Positions 43,346-54,676 of a stretch of DNA of 64,000 nt are shown here, piece by piece. Source of the DNA: Toxonevra muliebris (lineage: Eukaryota > Arthropoda > Insecta > Diptera > Pallopteridae); contig OY829326.1 of NCBI GenBank assembly GCA_963691655.1, positions 77,059,235 to 77,123,234 of the forward strand, written 5' to 3'. Under the pieces are notes generated by a model. It was not told the origin of the DNA. It ran no database searches and saw only the letters and a list, made by a program, of their open reading frames with translations. The position numbers were made by a program, and so were the translations under genes. Numbering within the stretch: the first letter of the stretch is position 1; each line of letters begins with the position of its first letter.

Positions 43346-44481
43346 ACCTTAACATTAGCAGGCCATAGTGCTGGGTTCAGCAGTTTGTTGTAATGTGACG
43401 AAGAGATGCCAAGTTTAAAGCTTACTCTTTTTAAAGAATCAGCAGCAACACCTCTCTTTATTAGTGTGCGGCAAAAAATTAGAGAAGCATCAATGTCTGC
43501 ATGTTTCGAGACATAATCAATTATGTTTTCTTCAGAAACGGAGGGCTTAAAAAACGATAAGTGGAGCCATTTCCAACGAACAGCAACACCAAGCTCACTG
43601 TTTGAACTACTCCCAACAACAATCGCATTGTTTTTGATTCGTTTTCTTATTACACCATTAGTGATCGGAGAAGCAACAGCAAGATCAGAAGAATGTTTAA
43701 CAGCAGAGGCAGCAGCAGCAGCATAAGAGAGAGGTAAACTAACGTTAGCATCAGCAACGGTAGATTCAATAGCAACAGATTCGGCATGTGAGAGAGCAAT
43801 ACAAGCACCAATTTCGCTGTCATCATTAATGACGACAATATCAGCGTCAACGCTATCATTATCCATAGCATTATCTATAGTAGCTGAAGAGCCAGAGTTA
43901 GTTATTTTTGGCTGCGTAGAATTAGGCTGCGAACATGATTTAATGACAGGAGCTTTCGTTAAATTGCGCGAGAGTGGTTGAGAAGAGCGAGCAATAGATA
44001 GAGCACTGGCATTATTATTACCGTTTTTATTTGACGAGTGAACGAGTGCAGGCGAGTTAGATGTTATGCTCTTTCGACCAGCATTGGATAGCAATTGCAT
44101 TCGATTAGGTTCAATGACCTTAGCTTTAGAGCGCGTGTAAATTTTGTTTATAGTAGTTGGTGTATTATTAGTTGTTGTATTATAATTATTTGAGGTGTTA
44201 CCCAAATCAGCTGGGATAGATGACTGCGTGTTGTTGAAAGAATTTAGAAATTCACTTAGCACATTCAAGTTATTCCGGACTTCATTTATTTTGGATTGCG
44301 AAAATGGAGCGGGGCGATTGGTACAACCATCGCATCTATAGACAATATTTTTATTGATCTTTATTATATTTAAAATATTAGAGTTTAGCTTAGAGCACTT
44401 AATATGAACTTTGAGATAGCAGACACCACATGTAATGTTTTCATCTGCTAAGCAGTGCAAGTTACATTTTATGCAAATCAT
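43294..44481 (-). CDS. CR1-type LINE ORF1 with PHD-like zinc finger
   Basis: The open frame extends to 44691, but I choose the ATG at 44481 because it opens directly on the zinc-finger domain and the upstream part is hydrophobic leader and older LINE sequence. The 395-residue product starts MICIKCNLHC. Over residues 3-55 it has CxxC, CxxC, HxxC and CxxC pairs, the pattern of a PHD-like finger known from ORF1 of CR1-group LINEs. A long low-complexity Asn/Ser/Ala linker follows (residues 60-290). The C-terminal block VRWKWLHLSFF...LWPANVKVCPF is typical of insect CR1 ORF1. It probably binds the element RNA. It overlaps the ORF2 start. Confidence 0.82.
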   Translation of the reverse strand: MICIKCNLHCLADENITCGVCYLKVHIKCSKLNSNILNIIKINKNIVYRCDGCTNRPAPFSQSKINEVRNNLNVLSEFLNSFNNTQSSIPADLGNTSNNYNTTTNNTPTTINKIYTRSKAKVIEPNRMQLLSNAGRKSITSNSPALVHSSNKNGNNNASALSIARSSQPLSRNLTKAPVIKSCSQPNSTQPKITNSGSSATIDNAMDNDSVDADIVVINDDSEIGACIALSHAESVAIESTVADANVSLPLSYAAAAASAVKHSSDLAVASPITNGVIRKRIKNNAIVVGSSSNSELGVAVRWKWLHLSFFKPSVSEENIIDYVSKHADIDASLIFCRTLIKRGVAADSLKRVSFKLGISSSHYNKLLNPALWPANVKVCPFLFFQKKGIPLLDP

Positions 44482-44617
44482 AATGGCGAATATGCCAAAA
44501 TAAAAAGTTTTTAAAATGTTTATTATTTTCTTGTTTAAATATAATGTAAGACAGAGAGCAGAAAAAATGCGACCGAACACAATGAGAGTAATTTTCCGAA
44601 TGTGTTTTAAAACATAA

Positions 44618-45080
44618 TAGCCTGCTGTTGACATGGTTTCCTGGTCACTTAGGAATCTCAGGGAATAAATCCGCTGACCTCCTGGCCACAAAGGGTTCGG
44701 AAATTGGTTTATAGAGTCCAGAACCCGTACTCTCTTTGTCGTATATAACCATCATGAATGAAGTGAAGGACTGTAGACAGACAAAATTTCTATTCTCATT
44801 TAACAGAAAGAGGTATATGCAACTAGTCTGGGAGCTGGTGGCTTTTGTGCTGCCTGTGATTCATAGGAAGAATGTGAAGAGACTTCCACTTTCTTAGTGT
44901 CTGACCCGCTGTCTGGCGGACCAGAGTTAACTTATTTGGCACTGGAGTGTTGAGAGGCGAACACCCTAAAACACTGACACCGAAGGATCTGCTCAGGTTT
45001 ATTAATAGATCTGGTAGATTTAAAGAATAGCAAAAGTGAACACAGGATATAGTATAATAGACATAGAACTTGTGGGAGTG
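44618..45080 (+). pseudogene. Older LINE RNase H domain, right part, and C-terminus
   Basis: The plus strand resumes with LLTWFPGHLGISGNKSADLLA, the canonical last motif of LINE RNase H (WxPGHxGIxGNExAD). It continues, with stops, to a C-terminal block that reads TRVNLFGTGVLRGEHPKTLTPKDLLRFIN. This completes the domain cut at 40230. The insertion of the CR1-type LINE, plus a stop at the end of GSEIGL, make it inactive. Confidence 0.7.
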
Positions 45081-45114
45081 CTGTATTTTTGAACATTTCA
45101 TTTGTAGTTCCAAC

Positions 45115-48100
45115 CAAAAAAAAGGGGCTCTTATTTGTTTGAGCCTTTAAATTTTTATTTGATTCAAATTCATGGGGAGAGGGGTTAACCCAAAAATTCC
45201 CCTAGGATCCGTTAGTGGATAAAATACCATATCCTTGCCTGGGATTGCCGGGACCCCAGAGATGATAGTTTAGGTCGCGCCCACTACACCACCAAGGTGG
45301 ATACCATTTAAAAGGAAATTAACTATAAATAACTTGGTCAGAATCATTACAAATCTCAGAGAATTGTCAGTGCTTACTGAGAGATATAAAAAAGCAAAAG
45401 TTTTATAGTTAAGATATTTAATTAAAAATGTACAAATTAAAGAGTTCCCTTTTGTTTCATAAACTTTGGCAAGAATTGTTAAACGCTCATTAGTTCATTG
45501 GATGGACATGACCAGTATTATAAATTTTAACTTGCATATTACAGCTAAGAAACAAGGTACAGCGGTAATCGAAAACTGAGTTTAAATGTGAGCTAAACAA
45601 CTTTACGTACTAAACGATCGTTAAAAAAGGTCGGTTCCTCCGCAATACCATTTAACCGAAGAGTTACTCCAAAACTGCGGTCGGATTCTTTTCTATAACT
45701 GACAAAACCTGAAGTGTCTGTGTTTATACAAGATAATATTCGTAAAAACTCGTTAGACTGATGAGCTAACGCCGAAAATTTAAAGTGTTGGGCGGTAAAT
45801 ATTTAACCATTTTATTGTCATTGGTGAAGGCGAATTGGTCAACCATCTTCATAGTAGAATGACAGCGATGAAGCATGATCTAATTGTGAAGAAGGAAGCG
45901 AGGAAAAGGAGGTGCGAAAAAACCAACAAAAAAGGTAGGTATACTTCTGCAGATTCAGTTGAACTAGTTCTCCACGAAAAATGATGGTAAAAAGAAAAGT
46001 TTTGCTGAGTGCGTAAATCTACCGCTAAGTTTATTTTAACTCTGAACATTTTGTAAGTTCAACATTTCTAGAAACTTAAATATCGACTCTACTATAATTA
46101 TTAACACCAGTGTTGGGAAATCGAATTGTCTCTAAGGTCGGCAACGATATTTTTCCGAATTGCTTCTTTTCATATATTTTCCGGCAAGTTCTGCAACTTT
46201 CAAGATGCACTCAAAAACTTCTTAATTTTTGTAGTTATTGCTTTTGTTCTTGTTGCCATTCATTTTTGTTGTTTCTGTTTCTGTTGCTGTTGCTGTTGTT
46301 TTTGTAAACTCGTAAACTTACAAAATAATAATAAAAACATTGAATTCCCATCAAGGAGTCTACTTTGTAATGCACGACATGAATATAACGTTTACATTTG
46401 TCAACCCCTTCAACTACTACAACTGCATCCATACTCCGTATCCATCCATTTGACAATTTCAGAACTACCCCCCCCTCTTCCCCCTAACTAGCACATGTGT
46501 ACAAGTAACTGTATGTGTATGTAATTGTGCTATACATTACCAGATTTTTCATTTGCGTTCGTTACGCTTTTGAATTTTTACAAAAACTTTTCCAACGCAG
46601 CAGAGGTCGAAGGAAACTTGTAAAATTCTTGATACTATGAATGTATTTCATGTATGTATGTATGCGATACTGTTATTGTTGTTGTTGCTGCTGCTTTTAA
46701 TGTTATTGCTGCTGTTGCTGTTTTGTTTGTACATACACATACATTTGCTATACGAGTATGTATTGCTGCTTCATGCGTGTGTTTTTCAAGTGTTGTGTGT
46801 GTGGTTGCTGTTGTTGTTGTTGTTGATGATGATAGCGTTGTTGCCGTTGTTGTGATTGTAGCGGAACCGGAAGTTGGCATAAAGAACAAAAAGGGTTTCA
46901 TCGTTTCGTTTCATTGTCAGCCTCAACTTTGGTTGCATTCATTTCATTTGTCGTCGTAGTTTTCGTTGTCGTCTCATGAAAAGTATTTCACATTTTCCAT
47001 TCAATTTTCTTTGTATTTTGCTATTGTTGTTGCTGCTGAAGCTGTTGTTGCGGCGGCATTTGGCGCAGTAAAAACAGCGTGAATTCTTTGATTCAACACT
47101 TTTCAAACAAGTAGTAAAATTTACATTGTTACTTGTTATTGTTGTTGTTGTTGTTGGACTTTTGTTGTTACTAAAGTTGTTACTGTTATGCGAAATGCTT
47201 TTAATAATAATGTTGCCAAATGTAGCTGTCAGTAAGGCTGTCGTTTTGTTTTATTATTGCCGCTACTGCTGCTGCTTCTGCTACTGCTACTTTTGCTATT
47301 GTTGTTATTGCCTCACAATGCCTCGTCGCACGTCTGAGAAGTTTTGTTTCAAGTCTTATGCTCATAACAACCCGTTATTTGTTGTATTCGCGCGTCCATT
47401 CATTTACTGGGAAAGGAGGAGGAAGGGAGAATATTTTCGAACCTTATGCTACACAAGTTGAGACATTCTCGTTCTCGTACACACATTTGTCATTAATTAA
47501 ATGGCGGTGTTGTAACACAATTCAAATTGCTGTTTTATGACAAACACAAACGCACAGCCACACACACACTCACAGACATATACATATGTATGTTCTTAGT
47601 AGTACATAGTAGGAAAATGTATCGAAATCAATAAATAAACGATATGAATAAAATGGGTTGAGTTTATTTATAATTAAACTGACGTAGATAAGTTTATGTA
47701 TTTTAAAAACCGTCTCACTTTTAATGCAATATGAATGTTAAATTTAAAGCCTTTCAACAGAATAAATTAAAAAGCAGATGAGAAGTGCATATATATGTAG
47801 TTTGCCGGGAGAATGCCCTTCATACTTAAGAACTTCATATAATTTTAAACTGTAACTCTTTTAAATTATAAAATTTCATTGGTTGGAAACTTCAACCTCA
47901 GTTACTCAACCGATAGTTACATAAAATATACTAAGTATCGACTCTTAAAGGTAGTTTTTTAGTAAGAGAATTCTACATACTATAATTAACACTAAAAACT
48001 TCAAAAAAGGGCCACATATTACAAAGGATATATGAGAAACGATAAAGATTTCAGCAAACAAATGGTGAATATGCGTTATTATTATTATGGAAGATTTAAA

Positions 48101-48703
48101 GGATTTTCTCTCAAATTTTTTTACAGGTTCTAGTCTCTTCAACGGACAACCAGGTACGCTATGTAACCAAATTTTTACTTAACCAAAAGTACGAACTCAT
48201 ATGTTATTTGTCCACAAAATTCTCCTAGCTGATTAATTTGCTCCATGTTTTTGTAGAAAGCTGCTAATTCAGTGTTATAAAATTAAAAAAAAAAAAAAAA
48301 CAAAGTTGAAATTCTTTCAGAAATTATTCAAAAATTACATAAATCAGCAAAACGCAACTTTTCGCTAGCCCTGATCACGATGGTGTGTTCAGTTTTTTAC
48401 CATCATGTAAGATTTTTGAGATATTTGAATTTGGAAACTTTAAAACGTTCTAATCACTTTCTCGAAAATTTGTTTTCTTAAAGAAAAAAACATATGCACG
48501 CTGTTTATTTCACATCAGGTTAAATAACCCATGACATTTAAGGTTTGCATTTCATTTAGATTACGAGGTATCTTGATGTTAAGTCCCATAATTTCAACTA
48601 CATTAGACCGATTTTCTAAAATACATTATCCGGCAAAATTATACTTAGCCCAGAAGACGACTTTAATTTGACTGAAAATTTACTTTTAAGCATTACTAAT
48701 CAT
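45115..48703. other. Host-like non-coding DNA rich in TTG/CTG microsatellites
   Basis: 45150-46090 is AT-rich and unassigned. 46200-47310 contains many TTG/GCTGCT runs (46260-46300, 46670-46720, 46805-46855, 47020-47050, 47135-47155, 47260-47310). On the minus strand these read CAACAACAG, common in fly 5' UTRs and introns. 47560-48700 is AT-rich. No domain-bearing ORF. Confidence 0.45.
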
Positions 48704-48748
48704 CAGTGCTGTCGTTTTGAAAATTTTAAGGGGAGGAATTTTTCCTTT

Positions 48749-48981
48749 TGTTTTTACCAAATGCAGCTTGCCTAAATGAAAAGAAATTAGTTCAATTTAA
48801 CAAATTAAATTTTTTATTTTATTTTAATCAATTTCAATACGCGAGTGTTCCGACACCTTTATGAGTTGACGTTTTAGAATACACTAATTATGAGAGAGGA
48901 TATCAAAGTATATGTGTGATTAGAATCATGTGTTTAGATACATGTTGCTAACTGAAAATATAAGTAGAAAAACTCACAACA
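48749..48981 (-). repeat. BEL 3' LTR
   Basis: 233 bp, TG...CA on either strand reading. On the minus strand it contains AATAAAATAAAA, a likely polyadenylation signal. Identical to the LTR at 54677-54909. Confidence 0.96.
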
Positions 48982-49000
48982 TACCGCCCGCCTCGTCACC
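48982..49000 (-). other. Polypurine tract of the BEL element
   Basis: Immediately before the 3' LTR the minus strand reads GACGAGGCGGGCGGTA. It is purine-rich and correctly placed to prime plus-strand DNA synthesis. Confidence 0.6.
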
Positions 49001-49156
49001 TCTATGAGGGGACGAAGGGGTCTTACATGAATTCAAATATGCATATAGATTTACAAGTTATAATGATTCAATTATAATGGTATTTACTAAGAATAATGAT
49101 TTATCAAATTAAATGGGCACTTGACTTCAAATTAAAAAAAATTAGAAAGTATTGAA

Positions 49157-52100
49157 TTAAAGAGGAAGAGGACTTAATTTTACGATAGGTCGTTTAAGAG
49201 TTGACGTCTTGGTTTTGACGGTTGCGACTCGGATCAGCCCATCAGGACCAGGGTGCACTTCAGTGATACGACCGAGAGGCCACTTGGTGGTCGGATAGCG
49301 TTCATCAGCAACGAGTACTAAAGCACCAGGCTTGATGGGGTCTGTGCTCTGCGTCCATTTGGCTCGAGCCTGAAAGCGTTGCAGATACTCTTTTGACCAT
49401 CGATCCCAAAATTGATCGAGCATTTGGCGAGTAAGTTGCCACCTTGACAGTCTGGAAGTGGGCAGCTCAATAAGTGCAGGCTCCGGAACAGTATTGAGGG
49501 CGCAGCCAATTAAAAAATGACCCGGTGTGAGCGCGTTGAGATCATCGGCATCGTCTGTCATCGGACAAAGCGGCCTGGAATTAAGGACAGCCTCAATTTG
49601 GGATAACAAGGTAGTAAGCTCTTCAAATGTTAACGCAGTGTCTCTAATGATGCGTCGTAAGTGAAATTTCACGGATTTCACCCCTGCCTCCCATTTCCCA
49701 CCGAAATGGGGTGCAGCTGGAGGATTGAACTTCCATTGAGTGCCATCATTTGCGAGTAGAGCTGATAGTCTTCCAATTTGTTGTGAGGTTTTGGCAAAGA
49801 GACGTTTTAATTCAGAGTCAGCACCAATGAAATTAGTGCCGCAGTCACTAGTCAGACTTGCACATATTCCACGCCTTGAGGTGAATCTCTTGTAAGATGC
49901 TAGAAAGCCATCTATTGTATAGTCTGAAGATACTTCGATGTGAATAGCTGATGTTGACAGGCACACAAACAAAACTATGTACCCTTTGCACATTTTTGCT
50001 GCTCGTCCTCGCCATGTTTTGATATTCAGGGGGCCGGCATAGTCTACTCCAGAATGAAGGAATGCGCGTGCAGGAGTAACTCGATTCGTTGGCAACTGGC
50101 CCATTAGTTGTTGTGCAGTAGCTCCGCGTATACGTGCACACTGAACGCAGCGTAGGATATAATGCTTGATGGGGGCGCGACCGCCAAGTATCCAGAACAT
50201 CTGTCTGAGGTATGCTAACATCACTTGCGCTCCACCATGAAGAGTTCTCTCGTGCGCGTCAGCAATAATGAGCGTAGTGAAAGCAGATTGTCGTGGCAGC
50301 AGCAGCGGATGTTTAGCATCTGAATCAAGAAGGGCATTGCGGAGCCGCCCGCCAACACGAAGCAACCCAGTATAATCTAGAAATGGTACAAATTTACATA
50401 GTGGGTTAGATTTTGGAAGAGATTTATCCGTTGCAAGTAGCTTGAGCTCTAGAGCGAAGTATTCCTTTTGCGTAGCTTTTGTCCAAAATAGTTTTTCTGA
50501 TTGGAGTTCAGCTGGAGTAAGCGGTCGTTGCACAAGTGAGCGCAAATTTTTGTTCCGTTCAAAAAAGCGATGGCAAGTGGCGGTGACTCGTAAAAGATGA
50601 TTTAAATTTGAGTATGCGTTGATAAGCTCCCATATCTGTGGAGCTTTTTCGCGCTGTGTATGAGTTACAACTTTAGAGCGCTCCTCTAAGTCATCGTTGC
50701 TTTTCAGATTTATTCCAAGGTTCGGCCATGATGATGAGCTGGACTTGAGCCAATCTGGCCCATTCCACCAGAGCGGATGATCGAAGAGTTTCTGCGTGCA
50801 AATGCCACGCGAAGCGCAATCAGCGGGGTTGTCTTTTCCGGGTACATGGTGCCAAAATGCACTAGGGGTTGTTTCCTGAATTTTCCAAATGCGGTTGCTT
50901 ATAAAGTCTCGCCATCGGTTAGGATCTCCTTTAACCCAAGTAAGAACCAATGAAGAGTCAGTCCAAAGATGAATAGGAGCATGAAGCAAATTCAAAACCT
51001 TTTGTATGTGTGCAGCTCTTTTTGATAGTAAGAGGGCTGCTTCTAGTTCTAAGCGCGGAATCGTCATTTGCTTCAGGGGAGCCACCTTCGTTTTTGCTTC
51101 AAGAATAGAGATATGAACAGAGTTGCATGTGTTGAGTACTCTCAGATATAAAACTGCAGACATCGCACATTTAGACGCGTCAGAGAAGCCGTGTATCTCT
51201 ACCCCGATCTGATCTGGCGACATGCCAATCCACCTTGGTATCGAAATTTGTGATATGCCTTGAAGGTCGTCGATGAAAGTGATCCAGTCGTCAGCAATCT
51301 TATCAGGAATGACTTCATCCCAATTTACTTTAGCTTTCCACAGCTGCTGCATAATAATTTTAGCGCGTATAGTTACTGGACTTAGCCAGCCTAGAGGATC
51401 AAACAGGCGTGCGATACATGACAACACATTACGTTTCGTAGATGAAAAGCTTGCGGTCTTAAACGGAGACGAAAAAGAAAATGCATCAGCTTCAGGGTTC
51501 CAACTAATACCTAAAGCTCGCACTGTTGGTGTATCTTCAAGGCGAAGTGGTGAATTCGTAGTTTGCACATCAACAGCAACGCTCTGCAATACATCAACAT
51601 GATTTGCGTGCCATTTCTGAAGTTTGAAGCCGCCCGCCTTGCACAAGTTATTTAGTTGGTGCGCAGCTATCTGGGCTTCCTCAAGCGTGTCAGCACCACC
51701 AAAAGTGTCATCGACGTATGTACCATTACGAATTATGTTGACGGCGAGAGGATATTGCTGGCCCTCATCTTTAGAAAGCTGTTGTAAGACGCGGTTTGCT
51801 AGATATGGAGCAGGGCCGAGGCCGTATGTAACTGTCGTGAGCATGTATTTAACTACTTCTTGAGATGCGGGTGAGAACCATAGAATGCGTTGATATGTCC
51901 AATCATCTTGATGAATACGAATTTGCCGAAACATTTTCTCAATGTCGGCAGAGAATACATACATAAACTGACGCCACCATGTTATCACATTGAACAAGTC
52001 CAGTTGTAGTTTTTGACCAATATGAAGAATGTCGTTCAGAGAAAGCCCACTGCTTGTCTTGCTGGAACCGTTGAAAACTACTCTTAGCTTAGTAGTACTG

Positions 52101-54442
52101 CTCGCTTCTCGAAGAACGCCATGGTGTGGTAGATACAGTGCATGCGGTGACGTCGAAGTGTCGACAGGAGTCATGTGGCCCAGGCTCTCATATTCAGATA
52201 GAAAATCGTAGTACAGCTTAGAAAACTCAGTGTTACATGTAAATTTGGCATTCATTTTCATAAGCATCTTGTAGGCAGTATTTTTGGACTCACCTAGTTC
52301 TTCAGGGCTTCGCTTAAATGGTAGACGAACCACGTATCGACCAGTATCATCACGTGTATGGGTGGTTACAAAATGTGTCTCACATTCGGTTTCTTCTCGA
52401 GATAACTTATGTGCAATATTAGATGGAGCTTCTTCTTGCAGGAAGAATCGTTGAAGTTGTTCATGTAAGTCGTGGTCGATGCAGCACTGATACCCTTGAA
52501 TAGGTTGCGGTGAATAACAGTTTGTATAGTTGACCTTGCCGGAGATAATCCAGCCAAGAGCTGTGCGTTGTGCGACTGGTGTGTATATGTCACCCCTGAT
52601 GATCTCAGGTTCAAGCAAATAGCCGTAAAGTTCAGCTCCAATAACAATTTCGATATCGGCAGCTTTCATGAAATGAGGATCTGCTAACTGTATATCTCGA
52701 AGGTGCGGCCAATCATTTACTTGAAGAGAGGTAGAAGGCAGTTGCGTTGTCAGCTTTGGTAATACGTATGCGGTTACATCGCACTCGAATGGCGAATCGA
52801 AATGCGGTGAAAGTGTGAATGTAACGACTCCCTTCGTTGAAACTGACTGATATGCACCGATGCCGATGAGAGGAAGAGTTGCAGCTTGACGTTTGAGTTG
52901 TAAATGTTGAGTGAGGGATTCGCTAATGAATGATATTTCAGACCCTTGATCTAGTAATGCGCGTGTTACAGTGCGCATCCCACCTGGAGTACGGAGTCGA
53001 ACGAGAGCTGTGGCGAGAAGGACTTTTGCGGGGCCTTGTTGGAAAAGCGGCGCAGCTGAATGAGCGTGGTGGCTTGAAGCTGCACTGGCGGTGGCTTGCT
53101 GAGGTGCTACGGTTGGCGGTTTAGTCTGACTGGCGTTTGTTGTTTCAAGTGCGTTGGATGTTGGCGATGAGCGAAATCGTTGTGATGCATTGTGTATTGA
53201 TGAGTGATGAGATGCTCCGCAGTGTAGACAACGCTTTGTGCTTTTACATGCATTCATTCGATGTGACCCCAAACAATTAAAGCACAGTCTTTTTTCAACT
53301 ATGTAGGCGTGGCGCTGCTCTGGAGTTTTACTATTGTATACGGGACAGCTGGAAACGTAATGGCCAGCACTGCAAAGAGAACAGTTTTTAATAGACGAAT
53401 TATTTAGAAAAGTATTTGAAACCTCTGCCGGCTTCACTGATGATAAATGCGATTTGATTCCTTGAGCGCGATTAGCATGTGGTGTTTTTTTTGGTGAAGA
53501 AGCGGCATCTCTCGCTTCTACACTTTCTAGTGCTTGTATGCGGCCATCTAAAAATTTCTCTAACTCTTTAAACGAAGCGGGTTCTTTTGTTGAGCCTCTG
53601 TACACTTCCCATGCTTCGTGCGTCGAACGGTCGAGTTTGAGGATAATTATATAGTTGATAATGAAGTCCCAATAATCTACTGGAGCTCCAAGTACTTGAA
53701 GAGAGCCAAGCGATTCTTTGACTGTAGCTAGCAAATGTTTTAATTCGCCAGCTGATTTGCGAGTGATGACACTTAGTTGAAAAATGCTATCGATATGTTT
53801 ATCGATAAGTACTCGTTTATTATCGTACCGCTCGCATAAGCTATTCCAAGCTGGAGTGAAATTCTCTGCGGAGAGCGATAAATTTGAAATAAGTTGAGCG
53901 GCTTCTCCTCTTAAGCTAGATCTTAAATAATGGAATTTTTCCACTGATGACAAATCTTGATTATTTCGAATCATGGAAGTAAACAGGTCATGAAATGGGC
54001 GCCATTCTTGATAGTCTCCGGAGTACGTTGGTAGGGAAATTTTTGGTAGAGAACGATGAGCGTTTGAAGCACCAGTAAATGTCATATTCGAATGGCCTTG
54101 ATTATCCGGTGATGCGGCAGGTGCTACATCTTCGAGCGCAATAAGCATTTGTGCTCTTGCATTTGCATACGCTTCTTCACAACGTGCATAGGTATTCGAC
54201 TTGAAATAAGGCAATTCGCCCAACTCTTCTGAAGAGCGAGATAGGCTCACTTTATCATGGCCCGATTGGAACTTTGCCCAATTTGTATCAAGCAAAGAAA
54301 GGCGAGTTTCGATATGAGCTTTGGCGTTGGCAGCATCACCAAGAGCTCTCCAACTTTGAACGGCATTGCTTATTAATTCAAATCGCTCGGTTTGCTTTAA
54401 CACTAATGCCTGTTGCTGAGCTGTCATTGTGCAGTTATACAA
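49157..54442 (-). CDS. BEL/Pao Gag-Pol polyprotein
   Basis: One 1761-codon frame with no stop or frameshift. In order: a Gag-like DUF1759 region (about 130-280, LPKISLPTYSG); Cys/His knuckles (about 350-415, CFNCLGSH, CLHCGASHH); an aspartic protease with ALLDQGS near 497; reverse transcriptase (about 730-1010) with the active site YVDD near 908; RNase H with FSDASK near 1082 and WTDSS near 1159; a zinc-binding integrase N-domain (HERTLHGG near 1396, CVQCARIRG near 1432); the integrase core with Asp near 1463 (VDYAGP), Asp near 1535 (SDCGTNF) and Glu near 1582 (GKWEAG); and a C-terminal DUF5641-like domain to the end. Gag and Pol are one frame, as usual for this group. Met 6 is an alternative start. 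All catalytic residues I can check are kept. No envelope gene is present. Confidence 0.96.
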   Translation of the reverse strand: MYNCTMTAQQQALVLKQTERFELISNAVQSWRALGDAANAKAHIETRLSLLDTNWAKFQSGHDKVSLSRSSEELGELPYFKSNTYARCEEAYANARAQMLIALEDVAPAASPDNQGHSNMTFTGASNAHRSLPKISLPTYSGDYQEWRPFHDLFTSMIRNNQDLSSVEKFHYLRSSLRGEAAQLISNLSLSAENFTPAWNSLCERYDNKRVLIDKHIDSIFQLSVITRKSAGELKHLLATVKESLGSLQVLGAPVDYWDFIINYIIILKLDRSTHEAWEVYRGSTKEPASFKELEKFLDGRIQALESVEARDAASSPKKTPHANRAQGIKSHLSSVKPAEVSNTFLNNSSIKNCSLCSAGHYVSSCPVYNSKTPEQRHAYIVEKRLCFNCLGSHRMNACKSTKRCLHCGASHHSSIHNASQRFRSSPTSNALETTNASQTKPPTVAPQQATASAASSHHAHSAAPLFQQGPAKVLLATALVRLRTPGGMRTVTRALLDQGSEISFISESLTQHLQLKRQAATLPLIGIGAYQSVSTKGVVTFTLSPHFDSPFECDVTAYVLPKLTTQLPSTSLQVNDWPHLRDIQLADPHFMKAADIEIVIGAELYGYLLEPEIIRGDIYTPVAQRTALGWIISGKVNYTNCYSPQPIQGYQCCIDHDLHEQLQRFFLQEEAPSNIAHKLSREETECETHFVTTHTRDDTGRYVVRLPFKRSPEELGESKNTAYKMLMKMNAKFTCNTEFSKLYYDFLSEYESLGHMTPVDTSTSPHALYLPHHGVLREASSTTKLRVVFNGSSKTSSGLSLNDILHIGQKLQLDLFNVITWWRQFMYVFSADIEKMFRQIRIHQDDWTYQRILWFSPASQEVVKYMLTTVTYGLGPAPYLANRVLQQLSKDEGQQYPLAVNIIRNGTYVDDTFGGADTLEEAQIAAHQLNNLCKAGGFKLQKWHANHVDVLQSVAVDVQTTNSPLRLEDTPTVRALGISWNPEADAFSFSSPFKTASFSSTKRNVLSCIARLFDPLGWLSPVTIRAKIIMQQLWKAKVNWDEVIPDKIADDWITFIDDLQGISQISIPRWIGMSPDQIGVEIHGFSDASKCAMSAVLYLRVLNTCNSVHISILEAKTKVAPLKQMTIPRLELEAALLLSKRAAHIQKVLNLLHAPIHLWTDSSLVLTWVKGDPNRWRDFISNRIWKIQETTPSAFWHHVPGKDNPADCASRGICTQKLFDHPLWWNGPDWLKSSSSSWPNLGINLKSNDDLEERSKVVTHTQREKAPQIWELINAYSNLNHLLRVTATCHRFFERNKNLRSLVQRPLTPAELQSEKLFWTKATQKEYFALELKLLATDKSLPKSNPLCKFVPFLDYTGLLRVGGRLRNALLDSDAKHPLLLPRQSAFTTLIIADAHERTLHGGAQVMLAYLRQMFWILGGRAPIKHYILRCVQCARIRGATAQQLMGQLPTNRVTPARAFLHSGVDYAGPLNIKTWRGRAAKMCKGYIVLFVCLSTSAIHIEVSSDYTIDGFLASYKRFTSRRGICASLTSDCGTNFIGADSELKRLFAKTSQQIGRLSALLANDGTQWKFNPPAAPHFGGKWEAGVKSVKFHLRRIIRDTALTFEELTTLLSQIEAVLNSRPLCPMTDDADDLNALTPGHFLIGCALNTVPEPALIELPTSRLSRWQLTRQMLDQFWDRWSKEYLQRFQARAKWTQSTDPIKPGALVLVADERYPTTKWPLGRITEVHPGPDGLIRVATVKTKTSTLKRPIVKLSPLPL

Positions 54443-54651
54443 AACCCAGATAGAAGTAACGCTATTCGCGATCGCGTGTTTGTTTCAGTTCAAAGTTAAC
54501 GAAAGTCAATGAACGGGAAACCGCACAAGCAAAATACTACATACATATGTACATATGGTTGTAAGTACATATGTACATAAGAAAGTTTCAAAACGAATGA
54601 TTAAATAAAAAATTGAAATTTACAACCGATGGTCCACTTAAGCAATGCTGC

Positions 54652-54669
54652 ATCCGGCTCGAAGGACCA
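54652..54669 (-). other. Primer-binding site matching tRNA-Tyr
   Basis: The plus strand ATCCGGCTCGAAGGACCA equals the 3' end of insect tRNA-Tyr including CCA, as I recall that tRNA. The minus strand is therefore its complement and starts TGGTCC. It lies 7 bases from the 5' LTR. 18 of 18 bases fit. Confidence 0.8.
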
Positions 54670-54676
54670 GAATTTA

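Larger units (their letters stand above)
40238..44617 (-). mobile_element. CR1-type LINE, apparently complete coding capacity
   Basis: A non-LTR retrotransposon with a 5' leader (about 44482-44617), ORF1, ORF2 and a short 3' UTR ending in an AAAT-type tail (plus-strand TTTATTT run, 40238-40259). Both ORFs are open, which is unusual in this window. It lies inside the RNase H segment of an older plus-strand LINE. The exact 5' end is estimated from where the older LINE resumes. Confidence 0.8.

Noticed and set aside
46110..47461. Poly-Val/Leu/Ala/Thr ORFs on both strands
   Set aside because: They follow TTG/CTG microsatellites; mirrored frames on opposite strands show it is composition only.
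51273..53124. Plus-strand ORFs within the BEL element
   Set aside because: Antisense shadows of the gag-pol frame.
54652..54669. Sequence identical to the end of tRNA-Tyr, as a tRNA gene
   Set aside because: Only the 3' end is present and it sits next to an LTR, so it is a retroelement primer site.
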